From Ustilaginoidea virens (lineage: Eukaryota; Ascomycota; Sordariomycetes; Hypocreales; Clavicipitaceae): DNA of 64,000 nt. Each line of letters begins with the position of its first letter. Position 1 is the first letter of the stretch. Below, in pieces: positions 11,037 through 22,611 of the stretch. The stretch is from the NCBI RefSeq assembly GCF_000687475.1, contig NC_057321.1, positions 1,426,001 through 1,490,000 of the forward strand, read 5' to 3'. The notes under the pieces were generated by a model. It ran no database searches. It was not told the origin of the DNA and saw only the letters and a list, made by a program, of their open reading frames with translations. Made by a program: the position numbers and the translations under genes.

Positions 11037-11507
11037 TCAGTTGTGCTTTCGCTTGTTGGAGTGATCGGTGATTCGCAGAACAAAGTTGACAATGACGGCC
11101 AAGAGAAGAATAATGGCCAGAAAGGTAGGTCCGAAGCGGTCATCGAACCCTGCCTGGCCCCTCATACGTATCGACTTTGCCCTCCAATGATACGTCACCA
11201 GCGCATACAGCATGGCCAGCATGGACACGCCGGTAAAGAGAAAGGCCGAGATGAAGGCTACGCGATCGCCAAAGTTGAGCATGCCAATGGCCAATGCTCC
11301 CAGGATGACGGTGAAGTTGAGCCATGACAGAAACGTGCGCTCGTTGGCGAAGAAGACCTTGGGTTCGACTCGTGTGGGCAGAGCGATGCGTTTACCTGCG
11401 ACGCGAACAACCGTCAGTAGAATCATCCCGATGACGGAGCCAGCAGGGCTTGTCACGGCCGAGAGGAACTGACCTTGGGATGTCTGGAGAAGAGGCTGTG
11501 AGGACAT
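11037..11507 (-). CDS. VTC1: Vacuolar transporter chaperone 1 (polyphosphate polymerase complex subunit)
   Basis: Small membrane subunit of the VTC complex, which makes polyphosphate from ATP and translocates it into the vacuole. Exon 1 is only 34 bases (11507-11474, [11 protein letters not shown]), then an intron (GTCAGT donor, CGTCGCAG acceptor), then exon 2 11395-11037; phase closes to 130 residues, the normal Vtc1 size. The conserved start of the core ([20 protein letters not shown]) spans the splice junction. Three membrane segments follow ([51 protein letters not shown]), the DUF202-type architecture of Vtc1. Reading straight through the intron from an upstream start gives an open frame of 195 codons, but it inserts residues absent from the family, so splicing is preferred. 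A separate SPX-domain membrane protein lies at 31436-33220. Confidence 0.93.
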   Translation of the reverse strand: MSSQPLLQTSQGQFLSAVTSPAGSVIGMILLTVVRVAGKRIALPTRVEPKVFFANERTFLSWLNFTVILGALAIGMLNFGDRVAFISAFLFTGVSMLAMLYALVTYHWRAKSIRMRGQAGFDDRFGPTFLAIILLLAVIVNFVLRITDHSNKRKHN

Positions 11508-12352
11508 GATGACAGGGTACTTGTCTTGGAGCTGGTGAGCAAAAGTGTCGGCAGTGTGTCTTTTCCGGGTGTTTCGGTTTCGTCTGCGTGGTACGATCGG
11601 GATCCTTGTGCTGAGTCGGAACAATGACGGTTTCTTATTCCCCCTTTTTTTTTTTTTAGATGGGGAATTCGAGAAATTCGAGATGCTTTAGGATAGCTAA
11701 TACAAATATTCGATACACGAGCAGGGTTGAATGAGGAAACTTCGACGAGGCAAAGGCGATGAGAGAGCAAGAAAAAGAGCTTCTCGCAAAGCAGCGGGTG
11801 CAATCAACGGGTTTTAGGCTCAACCCCACTTGTGATACCGGATTTGGAGAGCTCGTTTGCTGGGGGGCTTGGCTGAGTCACGTGTCGTCGCTGGCGGCTT
11901 CCGTCCTCGGTCCCTACTGGCATTGAAATCGGATTACTTGGTGGGTGTGCCTGTTGAATGTCATGCTGCTTGGCAGGCTGCTTGAAAGAGAAGAAGCGAA
12001 CATGCAGTGTGGTGCCGACTTGATGCTCTATTGCTGACCTGCGCAATCGATTCATTTATTTAGCAGCCCGGATGGGTGACCGGCTTCGTCGTTACGCTCG
12101 TGCTGCTCCTTGAAAACATTGAGCCACAGGTGGCTTGCCCCAGTGTTTAAGCAAACAACAGTCGTCGATTGGTTGGCCAGGCTGGTTATCGCGTCGTCAC
12201 CAGCCAGGCTCCTCCCCTCCCAAGTTTCCCATTGTTTACGCCGTAACTAAACTCACGACTCACGACTCACGACTCACAACGTCAAAAGTCAAAAGTCCTC
12301 AGCTTCGCCGTCCTGCGCTCAACAAAAAAACATCGCAATCAAACTCAGCAAC
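11508..12352. other. Divergent promoter interval between VTC1 and the Tctex-1 gene
   Basis: About 845 bases. A T15 run lies at 11644-11658 and a short tandem repeat of CACGACT/CACGACTCA units at 12252-12278 lies about 75 bases upstream of the dynein light-chain start. No gene was seen. Confidence 0.5.
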
Positions 12353-13063
12353 ATGTCTACCCCAGTACGCGAGCAGCCGTTTCCAATCCCGTCGTGCGTT
12401 TCAAGGCGATCTAACGTCAAGCGCTGCAGCCTGTTTCCTTCACCCGTCTCAAGCAGATCGCCACCGATGTAGGAGACTCCCTATTTGCTTGGCTTGCCCC
12501 CCGAAGCGATTCCACCCCACGTGCAGTCGGTTATTCGGGCTTCAGTAACAAGTCATGCTAGGTCTGCACAAGTGCGATAGGCAGCGCCGAGTTCTACGAT
12601 CACGCCAAGACGGAGCAATGGAACTCAACCATCATTGTGCGAGCTTGGCCCCCTCTCCCCACCCCAATCGAGTGTTCACCGCACGCGTCAACGATGGGCT
12701 GACTTTTTCCGCACGCAGAACTCGATGCTCAAGGCCGTCATCTCCGAAGCCACGCCTCAGGGGGCATCCACCCCTTCCTACAAGTTCGCCTGCAACAGCA
12801 CCATTGTCCAGCACCTCGTGCCCACGTCCTCTCTCAACAAGGCCCGCGGCGGGACCGAGACCAGAGACGAGAAGCCTCACATCTCGACGAGCACCGAGGC
12901 TACTGCTACCGATGGAAAGCCCCATGTCGGCAGACGCGGCATGCACAGTGCCACTGGTGCCTATTGGGATGAGAAGAAGGATGGCATGTGGACGTTCAAG
13001 TATGATGGCGGTGAGAGCAAGGGCATGGACGTTGTCATTATGCTCATCTGGATTGGTATTTGA
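12353..13063 (+). CDS. Tctex-1 family dynein light chain
   Basis: Accessory light chain of cytoplasmic dynein, binding the intermediate chain and cargo. Four exons: 12353-12364, 12430-12468, 12562-12636 and 12719-13063. The first exon has only 12 coding bases (MSTP). Phases close to a 156-residue protein. The product reads MSTPPVSFTRLKQIATD, then VCTSAIGSAEFYDHAKTEQW, NSTIINSMLKAVISEATP, YKFACNSTIVQH, a Ser/Thr-rich insertion of about 40 residues common in fungi, and ends with the hallmark strands GAYWDEKKDGMWTF and VVIMLIWIGI. All donors follow GT(A/G)(C/G)G(A/C) patterns and all acceptors end in AG. Assignment rests on the Tctex-1 core motifs; gene symbol left blank because fungal naming varies. 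Confidence 0.92.
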
Positions 13064-16000
13064 AGCGTCACCCCCGTAAGTCTAGTCAACGACGTATATT
13101 ACGTCGAGGATGTCTTGTGTATGACATGTATGCAGTATGGCTGGCGATGAGCATGTTCAATGGGCGGTCAAGAGAAGAGATGTCTGGGTTGAAGGAAGTG
13201 TCCTGTTCTCCTTCTCGGCGTTTTAGGGAGCAAATGCACCTTCTTTTTCATGTTGATGGGACGATCTGAAAGCGCTGGGGATAAATGGATGATGCCAAAC
13301 TTGCGTGGGCATCAATCACATGGCAACTGTCCATGTTGGGCTTTCCTGGCTGACGTTCGGTTGCTTGCAAGTGGGCAGAACATGGCAGAACGAGGAGAAT
13401 GGTGCCGTACTGAGCTTCTCACGAGTTTATACAGGGTAGGCCTGGATTGGCGAGGCGGGCTCGGCAGAAATGCTTCTTTACCAGCGAGAACTGGATGATC
13501 TGCCGAGTCCATGTCTCGGACGGTCAATCGCTTCCCTCTCCGCAATTCCGCGTACTGTCGACGTGATTTTCATATTTCCCATTAACCTACTTGTACGCGC
13601 CATCGACGTTGGGCTGGGATTTGGCGTCAGAGAAAGCAACACCCGACAACAGGGGACGATCGCAGCGACGTTCTATCCGCTCAACGACTTGGTGGGCAGT
13701 AGCAGACTACGAACGGCATGTCACATCTCCGCATCAAGGGATAATAGGCGTCTTGTGTTCTTGGGTCCGATGCGGCCTGCAGTGCTCTCCAAGTTTCATC
13801 CCCACGGCAACGTTGAGACAGCTTGGGTTTGGTGGGTGATTAGCTGATCCAAAGGGCCTCGTCGTGATGGAGAGCTTATCTTTGGCAGGCAAGCTTGATG
13901 AGATGATACGTTTTGGCTTTTCCCATTCTGCTTTTCACTCGAGCCCATGAAGAGGATGCTGGTATAGGTGCTGCCGCTATGGGGGGTGGGAAGGGGGGGG
14001 GGGAGAATGGACGTGGCATCCTTGCACATGCACCACACCGGCTGCAGGACGTCGGAACCGCCGTCAGAAAGTGACGTGATGCCGCGCCTTATGGTAAAGC
14101 AGGCTGCGAAGCTGCTGCCACGTCCCTCTCGGCAGGAGGGGTGGTTTCGTCCAGGAATATATGGCCAAGGATATCTTGTTGGCGTGTCTGCCCGTTACCT
14201 CCCCCCGTCTTTCCTCCTTTGCCTTTCGCCGGTCACGGTTGCTGATTCTTCTCCCATCGAGAAACGCATGGATCCGGCGTCTGGCAGGTCCTGCTTTGTT
14301 CCTCGCCCTCGCAGGCGATCAGCGAACGGATTGCCGTCACCGCCACCCGCTCACTGGCATCGCCGCCCTCGACCAACAAACAAAAACACGTCTTGCAGAT
14401 CCGGGGTCCCACGAGGAGGCAACAGGCCCCGTCTGGCAGGGGAGTTTCGCGGACATCAGGCCCCTAGTAGCTGCTCCCTCACGGGTTAGTTGGAAACGAG
14501 CGGCTGGATCCCGGGCCGTCACTGACGTTGACGCGGCACCACGCGATGGAAATGGATGATGAATGGTTTTCGACACTCGCCTTGGCTCGGCACATGTCGG
14601 AATTTGACTCGGCCGTTGCCGGATCGCCGAACAAGGCTGCATCTCTGCACAGTGGCGCGAGTACCCAGGGTGGGCGCCTTGACCGCCCAGGAAGATATCT
14701 CCGACGCCGCCCGCTTTAATCCCGAGGATGCATCCTGTGTCGTGCTTGTTACTGCCAGGCCAGGCCGGTTTGTTTCTTTGGCATCGTTCCTGTTTTATGG
14801 CGCAGCCACGCACGCCACGCCACCTGCAGCGGTTGCCTCGAGCCTCAACGGCCTGATGTCGACGTCTTTCGTCCTGGACCCTGGAAAACCGTGGCGAGTC
14901 AGGTAGGCTAGGCCAGGCCAGGCCAGGCCGGGCCGGGCCAAGCCAAGCAAGGTCTGCAGAGCAGTCACGCTACCTGTTGCCTTGGCCGATATCGCTGATG
15001 GGACTGTGCGTGCGTGCAAACCTGGCAGACACAGCTCGGACCCACACGGCCTCGACCAATGGTTGACACGGAGCCGCAGCGTTTTCGCCAAGACAAGAAC
15101 CAGACCCCTTTTTTTTTTCTTTTTCCCTGCCTCGCGTCGACTTCGTTTCCACGCCTCCAAGCCCCACGCCTCCACGCCTCGCCTCCACGCCTCGCCTCCA
15201 CGCCTCCACGCCTTGCCACCGTTGGACCGCGGCTTGGAACGGCTCGTCTACCAGGAGGGGGAAAGTCTTCTTTCGGCAGCACTGCGCTCTGTGCGGAATA
15301 GCTGGGCTTCCAATGGGCTGGTTTGGCTTCGCCAGATGAGGTGCCCCCTGATCGGAGCGCGAACAGGTTACAATGCCAGAGAGCGAGAATTCCACCAGCC
15401 TTCCTTGATCGCCGTGCCATCTGTCCACTCGCCATGCTGATTCGCGCGCATTCACACGCAGTTGAGCAGAATCGCTTCATCGGCAAGTCGTCGACGTCAG
15501 AAAGGCCACATGGTCACATGGCGCAAGTGGCCCGCCTGCCGGGTGGCTCGGCCAGGTCAGGGGCAAGGGGAATTCCTGGCCTTCCTGGCATTCCTGGCGT
15601 TGGAATTATACACGATGTGGGGGGATCGCGGCTCCATAACGCCAGACCTGACCAACGCTCGAGCACGCCAACCCGACGCCGAGACCGACCCGACCGCCCT
15701 TTCACCCTGGATCCTCATCCCCCCCGAACTGACGGGAACTGAATAAATATGCTCGCAGCCACCAGCCACCCCTCCCGGCATCCCGCAGTGACATGACGTG
15801 CTAGTTCTCTCTAATAAAAAACAACAACAAATCCTGGCAGCCACTGTTGAAATCGACGAGTACGAGTAATCGACAGGTGCCGTCACCCTCCCCGTCTATC
15901 TATCCAGCTCCCACGGACAAAACGGTCGTCAAGCCGTTTCCTTCAGTCGCTCGTCCGCTCGTTCGCTCGGCAGGCCTGACACGACGAACGTACTTGTTGC

Positions 16001-16099
16001 GAGTCGTCCAGGGCTTGCCCTTTTCCCGGTCTGGGGCCTAGCCTAGCCGCTGCATACCTCCTCGACAAGCCTCTGTCCGGCCTGCCTTGATTCTTCGAA
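13064..16099. other. 3-kb intergenic region, no gene seen
   Basis: Between the Tctex-1 stop and the F-box-like start. It has local tandem repeats: GGCCA units at 14909-14940, a CTCCACGCC/CTCGC family at 15153-15216, and TTCCTGGCA/C units at 15570-15601. Open frames present are short or repeat-derived. Much of the 3' half is probably promoter and leader of the F-box-like gene. Confidence 0.5.
15153..15216. repeat. Short tandem repeat of CTCCACGCC-type units
   Basis: Imperfect repeats of GCCTCCACGCC and CGCCTCCACGCCTCG in an intergenic region. Confidence 0.7.
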
Positions 16100-17050
16100 A
16101 TGGTGCAATGTCTTGTTGATCCAGCACACTCACCCTCACCAACCGCTGGCACGCTGCCCCTCAAAGAACAGGCCGATGGCTACGAGTCAAGCGGCAAGCA
16201 TGACGGCGCCGTCATGTCGAGAGAGGAGCATGCCCAGCGCATGAGGGAGCTCATCATGAAGCGCTCCGTGATGAGGACGACTCCGCGGAGAGGATGGTCT
16301 CTGTCCGATTACCAAGGCGACCAGTACCAATCCATGCCTCACCACCATCCCCACTACGCCTCCCAAGTGAGCCGGCAAGCGCCCATTCCCGAAAATGCCG
16401 TTTTACAACAACCCGCCGGCCGGCCCGACTCGCCTGCTTCGTCGGCCTCGCCATCCGCGTCTTCCGCCGCAGGAGGACAGCCGGTTGAAATCCCCCGCCG
16501 CCCCAAGATGCCGCCTCCGCGGCGGTCGCACTCTGTGACGGACAAGGAGCCCGAGGCCAGCATCCAGCCGCCCCTCTCGGCGCGCGTGAACCTGCTCGAG
16601 CTGCCGTCCGAGCTGCACTATGCGCTCTTTGATTTCCTCGACCCCATCGACGGAGCGTGCCTCGGTCTCGCCCACCCGCGGCTCTATTCGATTCACCGTC
16701 GCAAGAACGGAAAGGTGCCCCTGTGCAGCCGGTACTCTGGCCCCAACGACCTGGAATGGGCCTGGCGCGGCGCCGGCACCCTGGTCCGCAGGGAGCCGTG
16801 CAATGCAGTCTCCTCGTCAGGCAAGCCCCTGGAGCAGCTGCGCGTCAGGGGGCAGGTGTACTGCCGAAAGTGCGGCATCTCTCGGTGCGAGCTGCACCGC
16901 CATCTGAAGGACTGGATGGGGAGCGCCTACGAGTACTGCGAGATCCGCAAAGCATACGGCCGTCCAGCCGGCGACAGCGCCAAGTCGTTTTGCTTCATGA
17001 GCTCTCCGAAAAACCCGCATCGATGTGGTCGTCACGGCGGCAAGAAGTAG
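16100..17050 (+). CDS. F-box-like protein with Cys/His-rich C-terminus
   Basis: Intronless 316-residue protein, probably a substrate adaptor of an SCF-type ubiquitin ligase. The first half is disordered, with a short conserved HAQRMRELIMKRSVMRTTPR segment near residue 35-55 and Ser/Pro-rich sequence after it. At about residues 157-195 is an F-box-like stretch (LLELPSELHYALFDFLDPID followed by ACLGLAHPRLYSIH). The C-terminal third holds conserved-looking cysteines and histidines (YCRKCGISRCELHRH, EYCEIR, SFCFMSS, HRCGRHGGKK) that could bind metal. The family is widespread in Sordariomycetes as an uncharacterised F-box protein by my recollection. The start is the first ATG after a 3-kb intergenic region, preceded by GAA A. 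Confidence 0.8.
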   Translation: MVQCLVDPAHSPSPTAGTLPLKEQADGYESSGKHDGAVMSREEHAQRMRELIMKRSVMRTTPRRGWSLSDYQGDQYQSMPHHHPHYASQVSRQAPIPENAVLQQPAGRPDSPASSASPSASSAAGGQPVEIPRRPKMPPPRRSHSVTDKEPEASIQPPLSARVNLLELPSELHYALFDFLDPIDGACLGLAHPRLYSIHRRKNGKVPLCSRYSGPNDLEWAWRGAGTLVRREPCNAVSSSGKPLEQLRVRGQVYCRKCGISRCELHRHLKDWMGSAYEYCEIRKAYGRPAGDSAKSFCFMSSPKNPHRCGRHGGKK

Positions 17051-18540
17051 GCCCTGGGCAGGACGGAACAAACGAACGTTGTTTTTTCTCGCTCACGTGT
17101 ACTGTATCAAACGGTCCGGTCTCTTGTCAGCGTTTCGTCTCCTTCTCGGCGTAGCACGTGCCTCCGATTCTAACTCGGGGGCAGTTGAGCCTCTGGTACG
17201 TCTTTAGCCCTTCTTCCTCTGCTGTTCCCGCAAGGGTCGTGAGGTATGCCCAGGCGCTTTGCATACCTCACTGCAGTGCTCATAGGCCAAACGAGGAAGA
17301 AGAGCCAAGGGCCGGTGGAGAGTGAAAATCCCCCAAAGTACAAAGCAACAATGGCTTGCTGGCGGAGAATACGGGCCACCCAACATGAACGGGAAACAGG
17401 TCGTCCCGGGCTCATCGAGAGCGGCCCTGAAGGTCCCTCGTCGGTCTTTATACCACGCCAAGCCGAGGTGTCAGCGTCTGGCGGCAGGTCTGCCTCAGCT
17501 TTGCATGCTCTCGGCGCGGTATCCAGCAAGCAGCCTCGCTGTAGTCGGAGCCCTCCGGTGTGTAGCCACAGACACTGCAAGCCTTCTGCCAGGGGTCCTC
17601 TGCCGGCCAGCTCCGCAAGCCTGGGCCGGCCTCTTAATCGACGGGCTGCTGTCACGACATGACCCCCCCCCCCCCCCCTGCAGAGAACCGAGGCTTCTGT
17701 GACGGCGTAGGCGACTCGGTCGAGACGCTCTTCCCCGACCGCTGCCGATATTCCTCTTGCGCGGCCGTGTCCCGCGACACCCGTCAAGCGTGACTTGAGT
17801 TCGACCGGCGCTGGGGCATCTTTTAGCTGGTGCATTTTGGGACCCGGGGTGGCGGGGAAACGTGGTTGGAGGCATGACTTGCGACGGCCGTGGCTGGAGG
17901 CATTCGCTCTGCACATGCGACGCGACGCGACGCGTTGCGCGGCGGCCACGGCGCGGCGTCTCCTTGTCGGCCTCATGCGTGGGTTCTTTGCATGAAGCGG
18001 CATCGGCGTGTGTAGTTACGGGACATTTCACATTGTCCTGTTTTGCTGGGGACAAAGGTCCATTGCGCTGCGCTATAAGTCGTGTATCCCGTAGAAGAAG
18101 AAGAAGACGAAGAAGAATACTACTACCAGCTTGGCATGCATGTCCATGGGCATCAGCGACCGGATGAACCAGCACGAGCGGGCAGACACGGACTCCGTTC
18201 AAACGAGCGCATGCGTGGCGGTGGGCTGGCGCTGGTATCCTCCCGCGGGACGGGAAGGCGTACGAATGGCACGAGGCAGTGAGAAGAAACGGAAGAGACC
18301 AGAGGACAGAAAAGACCGGGGCCATCCTAGCCTTGCCGGTGATGCGTGTGAAGCTACATAGCAGGCGCCAACGCCGAGGGCACGACAAGCCGACGGAGGC
18401 CCTCGATCGTGTTCCAAACCCTACCCAACCCCCTTCCCCCCCCCTGTTTCTCCCGCAGAGTCTCAGACGCATCAACCCGGCACCGCCGGCTCTACCCACT
18501 CCACCGCACAGTCGCCCATGGCCCCGACCCAGTCCCGGAC
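17051..18540. other. Intergenic region downstream of the F-box-like gene
   Basis: About 1.5 kb. It contains a C-run near 17663-17679 and a GAA/GAC tract at 18091-18115. The 539-codon minus frame spanning 17495-19114 is a fortuitous open frame (very Arg-rich, no domain except where it overlaps the relic gene below). No supported gene. Confidence 0.45.
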
Positions 18541-19452
18541 TCCCTCCACAAACCACCCGCTCGTCGTGCCCCCCCCATGCCTGGCCGTCGCCCCCAGGCC
18601 GGACCGGCTGGCCCAGGCGGAAGTGCGCCGACGTGCAGCACACGCCGTCTTGGTAGCGCCACTGGAAACGCCGCCGGTCCAGCCGGAAGCGGGCGTCGTG
18701 CTCGGCCCTGCTGCGGTACACCTGGCGCACCAGCTTGGCCCGGGCGGCCTGCGTCGAGAGCGCCGGTAACGGTGTCTGTATTGGACGAGGCCCTGCCTTT
18801 GTTGGCAGCGTCAGTTTAGTTTTTTTTTTTTTTTCGTGAGCTGTGCCTATCTCTTTACTGGGGAGGGGGAGAGATTTATGCGCCGGGGGGTTGAATGTCC
18901 GGCTCTGACGCCAAGCTCGACTTTCAATCAGCGCGGCACTGCTCCAGGGGGGCTGGCGGTGCACTTCCTCTGCTCCTTGTCCAGGAGGAACGCCTCGTTG
19001 GCCGATTGCACCGACTCGCCGACGCGGCCCAGTACGTCGTGGACGCGAAGACCCGCGACATCGTGCTCCTGCACACGACGACGCGTCAGCAAGCAAGCGC
19101 GCCGATTGGGCCAAGTTGGGTTTTCTGTCGAGCAGCGGGGCGGGGGGGCCTCTTCACCAAGTCCGAGAACAGCAAGACGTCGGGAACGCATCGCAAATGG
19201 GTCAGCAGATGAGGCGGGAGCCTGGCGTACGTCCCGACCGACCGAGTCTTGACGGACACGGCCATGTACTCTGTCGGCGTTGAGGAAGCCTCCACAGGGC
19301 AAGGCGCCGCCTGATCGGGCGTCGTCCGCCTCTCGCGAGTGCTGGTTGCGAGGCTTGTCGCCGTCGACGCCGTACAGTCGCATCACGGGGATCGCCATGA
19401 CGACAAGGCAAAAGACAATCGAAACCGCCACGTTGCCGCGCGGCGTCTCCAC
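18541..19452 (-). pseudogene. Decayed glycosyltransferase-like gene (fungal GT31-like), core deleted
   Basis: Pieces of one protein are visible on the minus strand, in order. (1) 19452 onward: a short N-terminus with a membrane anchor (VAVSIVFCLVVMAIPVMRLYG). (2) In a frame shifted by one: EYMAVSVKTRS ... HLLTHLRCVPDVLLFSDL, ending at 19158. (3) After an intron-like gap 19157-19069 (GTGAAG donor, TGCTGAC branch, GTGCAG acceptor): GLRVHDVLGRVGESVQSANE. The frame then stops at about 18928. (4) Near 18690-18600: [21 protein letters not shown], like the Cys-containing C-terminal module of the same family. Only about 150 bases separate (3) and (4), so the roughly 250-residue catalytic core of the family is missing, and pieces (1) and (2) need either a frameshift or a poor splice. 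The family assignment is from memory of fungal type-II membrane GT31-like proteins. Confidence 0.45.
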
Positions 19453-20085
19453 GCCGGATGCCGCCGTGCGCGGAAGCGTGGAAAGGGAGAAATACCGGGC
19501 CTACATACGGACGTTTCTTGGTTTTTCCTTCCAAAGCTCGGTGGCATCTGGACCCTTGGGCGGGAACAAAACGTCTCCATTGCAAAAAAGGCCGCAAACG
19601 GGAGGGAGGGAAAAAAAAAAGGAGGGAGAGAAAGACGCAAAAGGCCAAAACAGAGAGCCATGATTTCTCGCAAGACGACGGTATTGCTGCCATGCTGACC
19701 AAAATCCGCTGTTTGGCATGTCTCACCTCACCTCGCAAGTGGTGTCGGTTGAGCTTGACGTGCGGTTGCTGTTGCCGCCATTTTCGCATGACGAACGTAC
19801 AACATGAAGCAACAGCATGCTCGGGGGAGAGAAACGTCCCAGCTGCCTTGCGGCGGAACCGACCTGTCATGGCCAAGGGAATGCCAAAACAAGCTCATGG
19901 TGAGGTTTAAACGACAAGTCGTCTCCATTGGCAGACCCGGTTTGAGCGATGAGTGATTGCGCGGCGCTCCATGGTCACAAAACGTCAAGAAATGATTCCG
20001 AGAGTAAACAAAAGCGGGTGACATTCGCTCAACTCGGCGCATGTTGCCAATCAATCAAAACACACAAAGATGCACCCCTGGCACG
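19453..20085. other. Intergenic region between the relic gene and ceramidase
   Basis: 633 bases with an A/G-rich stretch (GGGAGGGAAAAAAAAAAGGAGG) at 19603-19630. No gene seen; presumed 3' flank of the ceramidase gene and old promoter of the relic gene. Confidence 0.4.
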
Positions 20086-22611
20086 TCAAACCACTCTGAA
20101 CACTGAACTCACGCCCTCAATCGGCTGTAGTTTCCCGCGTACCGATTTTGCATCGCCGTAGTAACGCAGCCGGTATTCTCCTCGCGGGGCCCAGTCTTCA
20201 ATTTCCCATCCAACGTCCACTTCACTCGTCGCCAGGAGCCGGCTTGTTCGCCGCCAGTGAAAGGTCAGAGCCCAGTCGGAATCGTCCCTGACTTGCCGCC
20301 ACTCCTCCTCCGCCGAGGACCGGTATTCCACAGCGGCATAGGTCTGCTCCAGACGCAGATTGTTGCGAGGATTGGCACCCACAAAGGTAGCTGACACCGT
20401 TTGCCCGCGTCGGTACCGAGGTTCGGGCACGTCAGCTACGGCGTCCCCAAACGCTCGAGAAAACGGCGTCCTGTCACACAAGACGCCAAAGATGAAGCTC
20501 AGGGACCGGCCACTGTTATCCGGAGGGTACGTGTTCTTTTCCTGATGCTTCAGAGCGGGTTTGGCATCGGATTCGAGGTCTCTCATGCTGGCCACGGTGC
20601 CGTTGATGTACGCGGCGAGTGTATGTGGCCCGTACAACGTGGAGGCGCCCTCGTAACGTTGGATGCTTTGAATTCCAAAGTCGGCAAAAGTAAATGCGTC
20701 AGCTTCTAGTCCAACACGCGTGATGAAACCGAAAATGGAATGAATTGCAAATAAAAACGTGGAGCCTTACCCGTACTCTTCCAGAGTCGAAATGTAGTGC
20801 GTGTAGCTGTTGCTCGGTGCCCCGAGAACAACTACAGGCTGCTGACCCGCCAGCTCGTGCGAAAAGCTTCGGAGGCCTTCGTTTGCCACTGCCTCTTTCC
20901 ACCGACGTCCCGCCATGGTCGTCGCTTCGCCGGGGCTCACAATGATGAACAGTTGGCCAACGCGAAACGTCTGGATGTCGACCACATTTGGCGTCCAGGC
21001 ATATGGACGGCTGACCTCGCCTACATCCAGCACGATGGACTTTGGTCGCTGGCATTCGATCTGGGCCTTTGTTGGCGGCTTCAGAAGCCAAGTGATGAAT
21101 CTCCATACGAAGCGAGCGTTGGAGGCGTTCGTGTGGTGCTGCAGAATGTCAAAGGCACCGGGCTCGTCCCAGGTGCCAGCTCCGAAGCCGTAGCCAAGGG
21201 CGGCAGGGCACGTCTGCACCTCGGTGCCGTTTGGCAACGCGAATCGGTAAAAGGCCATGTCCTGAAAACGATGCGTGGCCTTGACGCCGGTGCCCACGAC
21301 GTTGGGCTTCGCCTTTTCCAGGGCGTCGTATATCCGCCTGGCGCCCTGAAACTGCAGCCTCGCGTTTTCGAGGCAGGATGCAGCCCCGTAGTCGTTCCGT
21401 CCAAACTTGGGGCCGCGCGCGCGGCACCGGTTGCTCTTGCCGTCGCTGCACGCACTCGTCCTAAAGTCGCACTGCTGCCCCGTGCCGTCCTCGCACCAGG
21501 CGCCGAGGATGTTTGGGCTCGCGTCGCCCATGTTGGCCTGCGAGAAGCCCGCAACAAAGCCATCGGCTCCATCGGCTCCATGAGCTCCATCGGCCCGGCG
21601 CCTGACGTCCTTTTCGAACAGATCCGCAGCGAGGCCCTTGTTGTCGCCGGTTATCAGAGTATTGTTGGCTTGCATCGACGTCCCGTGCGTGGGGAACCAG
21701 GTCAAAACACCGATGCCCCGGCCGTCCGACGCCCTGGCGAACTTGAGCAACGTCATTTCCTTGTCGACGGACCCATCGTCCTCGGAGCTGACGTTGTATC
21801 TGGCACGCTCCTCCTCGGGGTTTGCGAGATAGGCAAACAGGCTGCGGTTGATGTTGGCGTTTGCGATTTTGGTGCTGCCAATGCTCAGGTGGCCGGGAGC
21901 GAGGCTCTCGTGTGCTCGGCGAATCGACAGCACGCACCCTTCGACAATGGCTCGGTAGCTCTGTTTATCGAAGCCCTTGCTTGGGATCTGGGGCAAGAGG
22001 TAGTTGAGCCATGCGCCCGGCCCCGAGTGAGAATGGGTGGCCGTGACTGCCACATTGTCCTGGCCGTACATGGAGTATCGCGGGCCGAGGGCTTGCAGTC
22101 CCCGGAGGATACCGTACCGGACCGCCGTGTCCCCGGACTGGATGTCGAGAACCAGGTAGACAAACCGATCCTCGGGGTTCTTCAGGTCCCCAACGATGAA
22201 TGCCCGCGAGTACAGCCTTTGCCTCAACCCTCGGCCAATCTGCGCAAAGTCTGCATAGCCCATCAGGTTGATTTCCACGACGGGCCCGGTAATGTCGGCT
22301 TTCCCCACGCCCAAAAGATGCTGGTCTTTGGGCCAATCCCCCTCGGGAAGGGTTTCTGCAGCCCACTCGTTTTCCAGCCTTTGCACCTTGTCCTCGACGC
22401 CGTGCATGGGATCATGTAGGGGAGACGTTGACAAGACTGGTGTTGCTGCGAGACCGGATGCCCGGAATAGCGCAACCAAGCAGGCAGCGAAGACAACGAG
22501 CAAGACGGTGACGTGCCGGCCGCAGCCCAACTGTGGTTGCCGTAGCATGAGGCGTGTCTCGGCCGGCCGGTTGCTTTCCGCCTCAGCAGCAGCCTCCTTA
22601 TCTGAAGCCAT
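20086..22611 (-). CDS. Neutral/alkaline ceramidase
   Basis: Hydrolyses ceramide to sphingoid base and fatty acid; probably a membrane-anchored or secreted ectoenzyme. Exon 1 22611-20771 and exon 2 20665-20086 flank a 105-base intron (GTAAGG donor, CAAAG acceptor); the junction reads EEYG-IQRYEGAS and phase closes to 806 residues. The true start is the ATG at 22611 (MASDKEA). An N-terminal hydrophobic anchor (HVTVLLVVFAACLVALF) is at about residues 35-51. The catalytic domain starts LLGVGKADITGPVVEINLMGYAD, with metal-ligand motifs ATHSHSGPGAW and FPTHGTSM and the nucleophile motif NMGDASPN (Ser near residue 365). The C-terminal domain is in exon 2. An unusual ADGAHGADGADG run sits in a loop just before the nucleophile motif. 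The length is somewhat above the usual 700-770, consistent with that loop and the cytosolic N-terminus. Confidence 0.95.

Noticed and set aside
17495..19114. 539-codon open frame on the minus strand
   Set aside because: Arg/Ser/Pro-rich chance frame with no coherent domain; only a short part coincides with the relic glycosyltransferase tail, which is listed separately.
20797..22419. 540-codon open frame on the plus strand
   Set aside because: It is exactly antisense to the ceramidase first exon and follows from GC-biased codon use; its translation has no domain.
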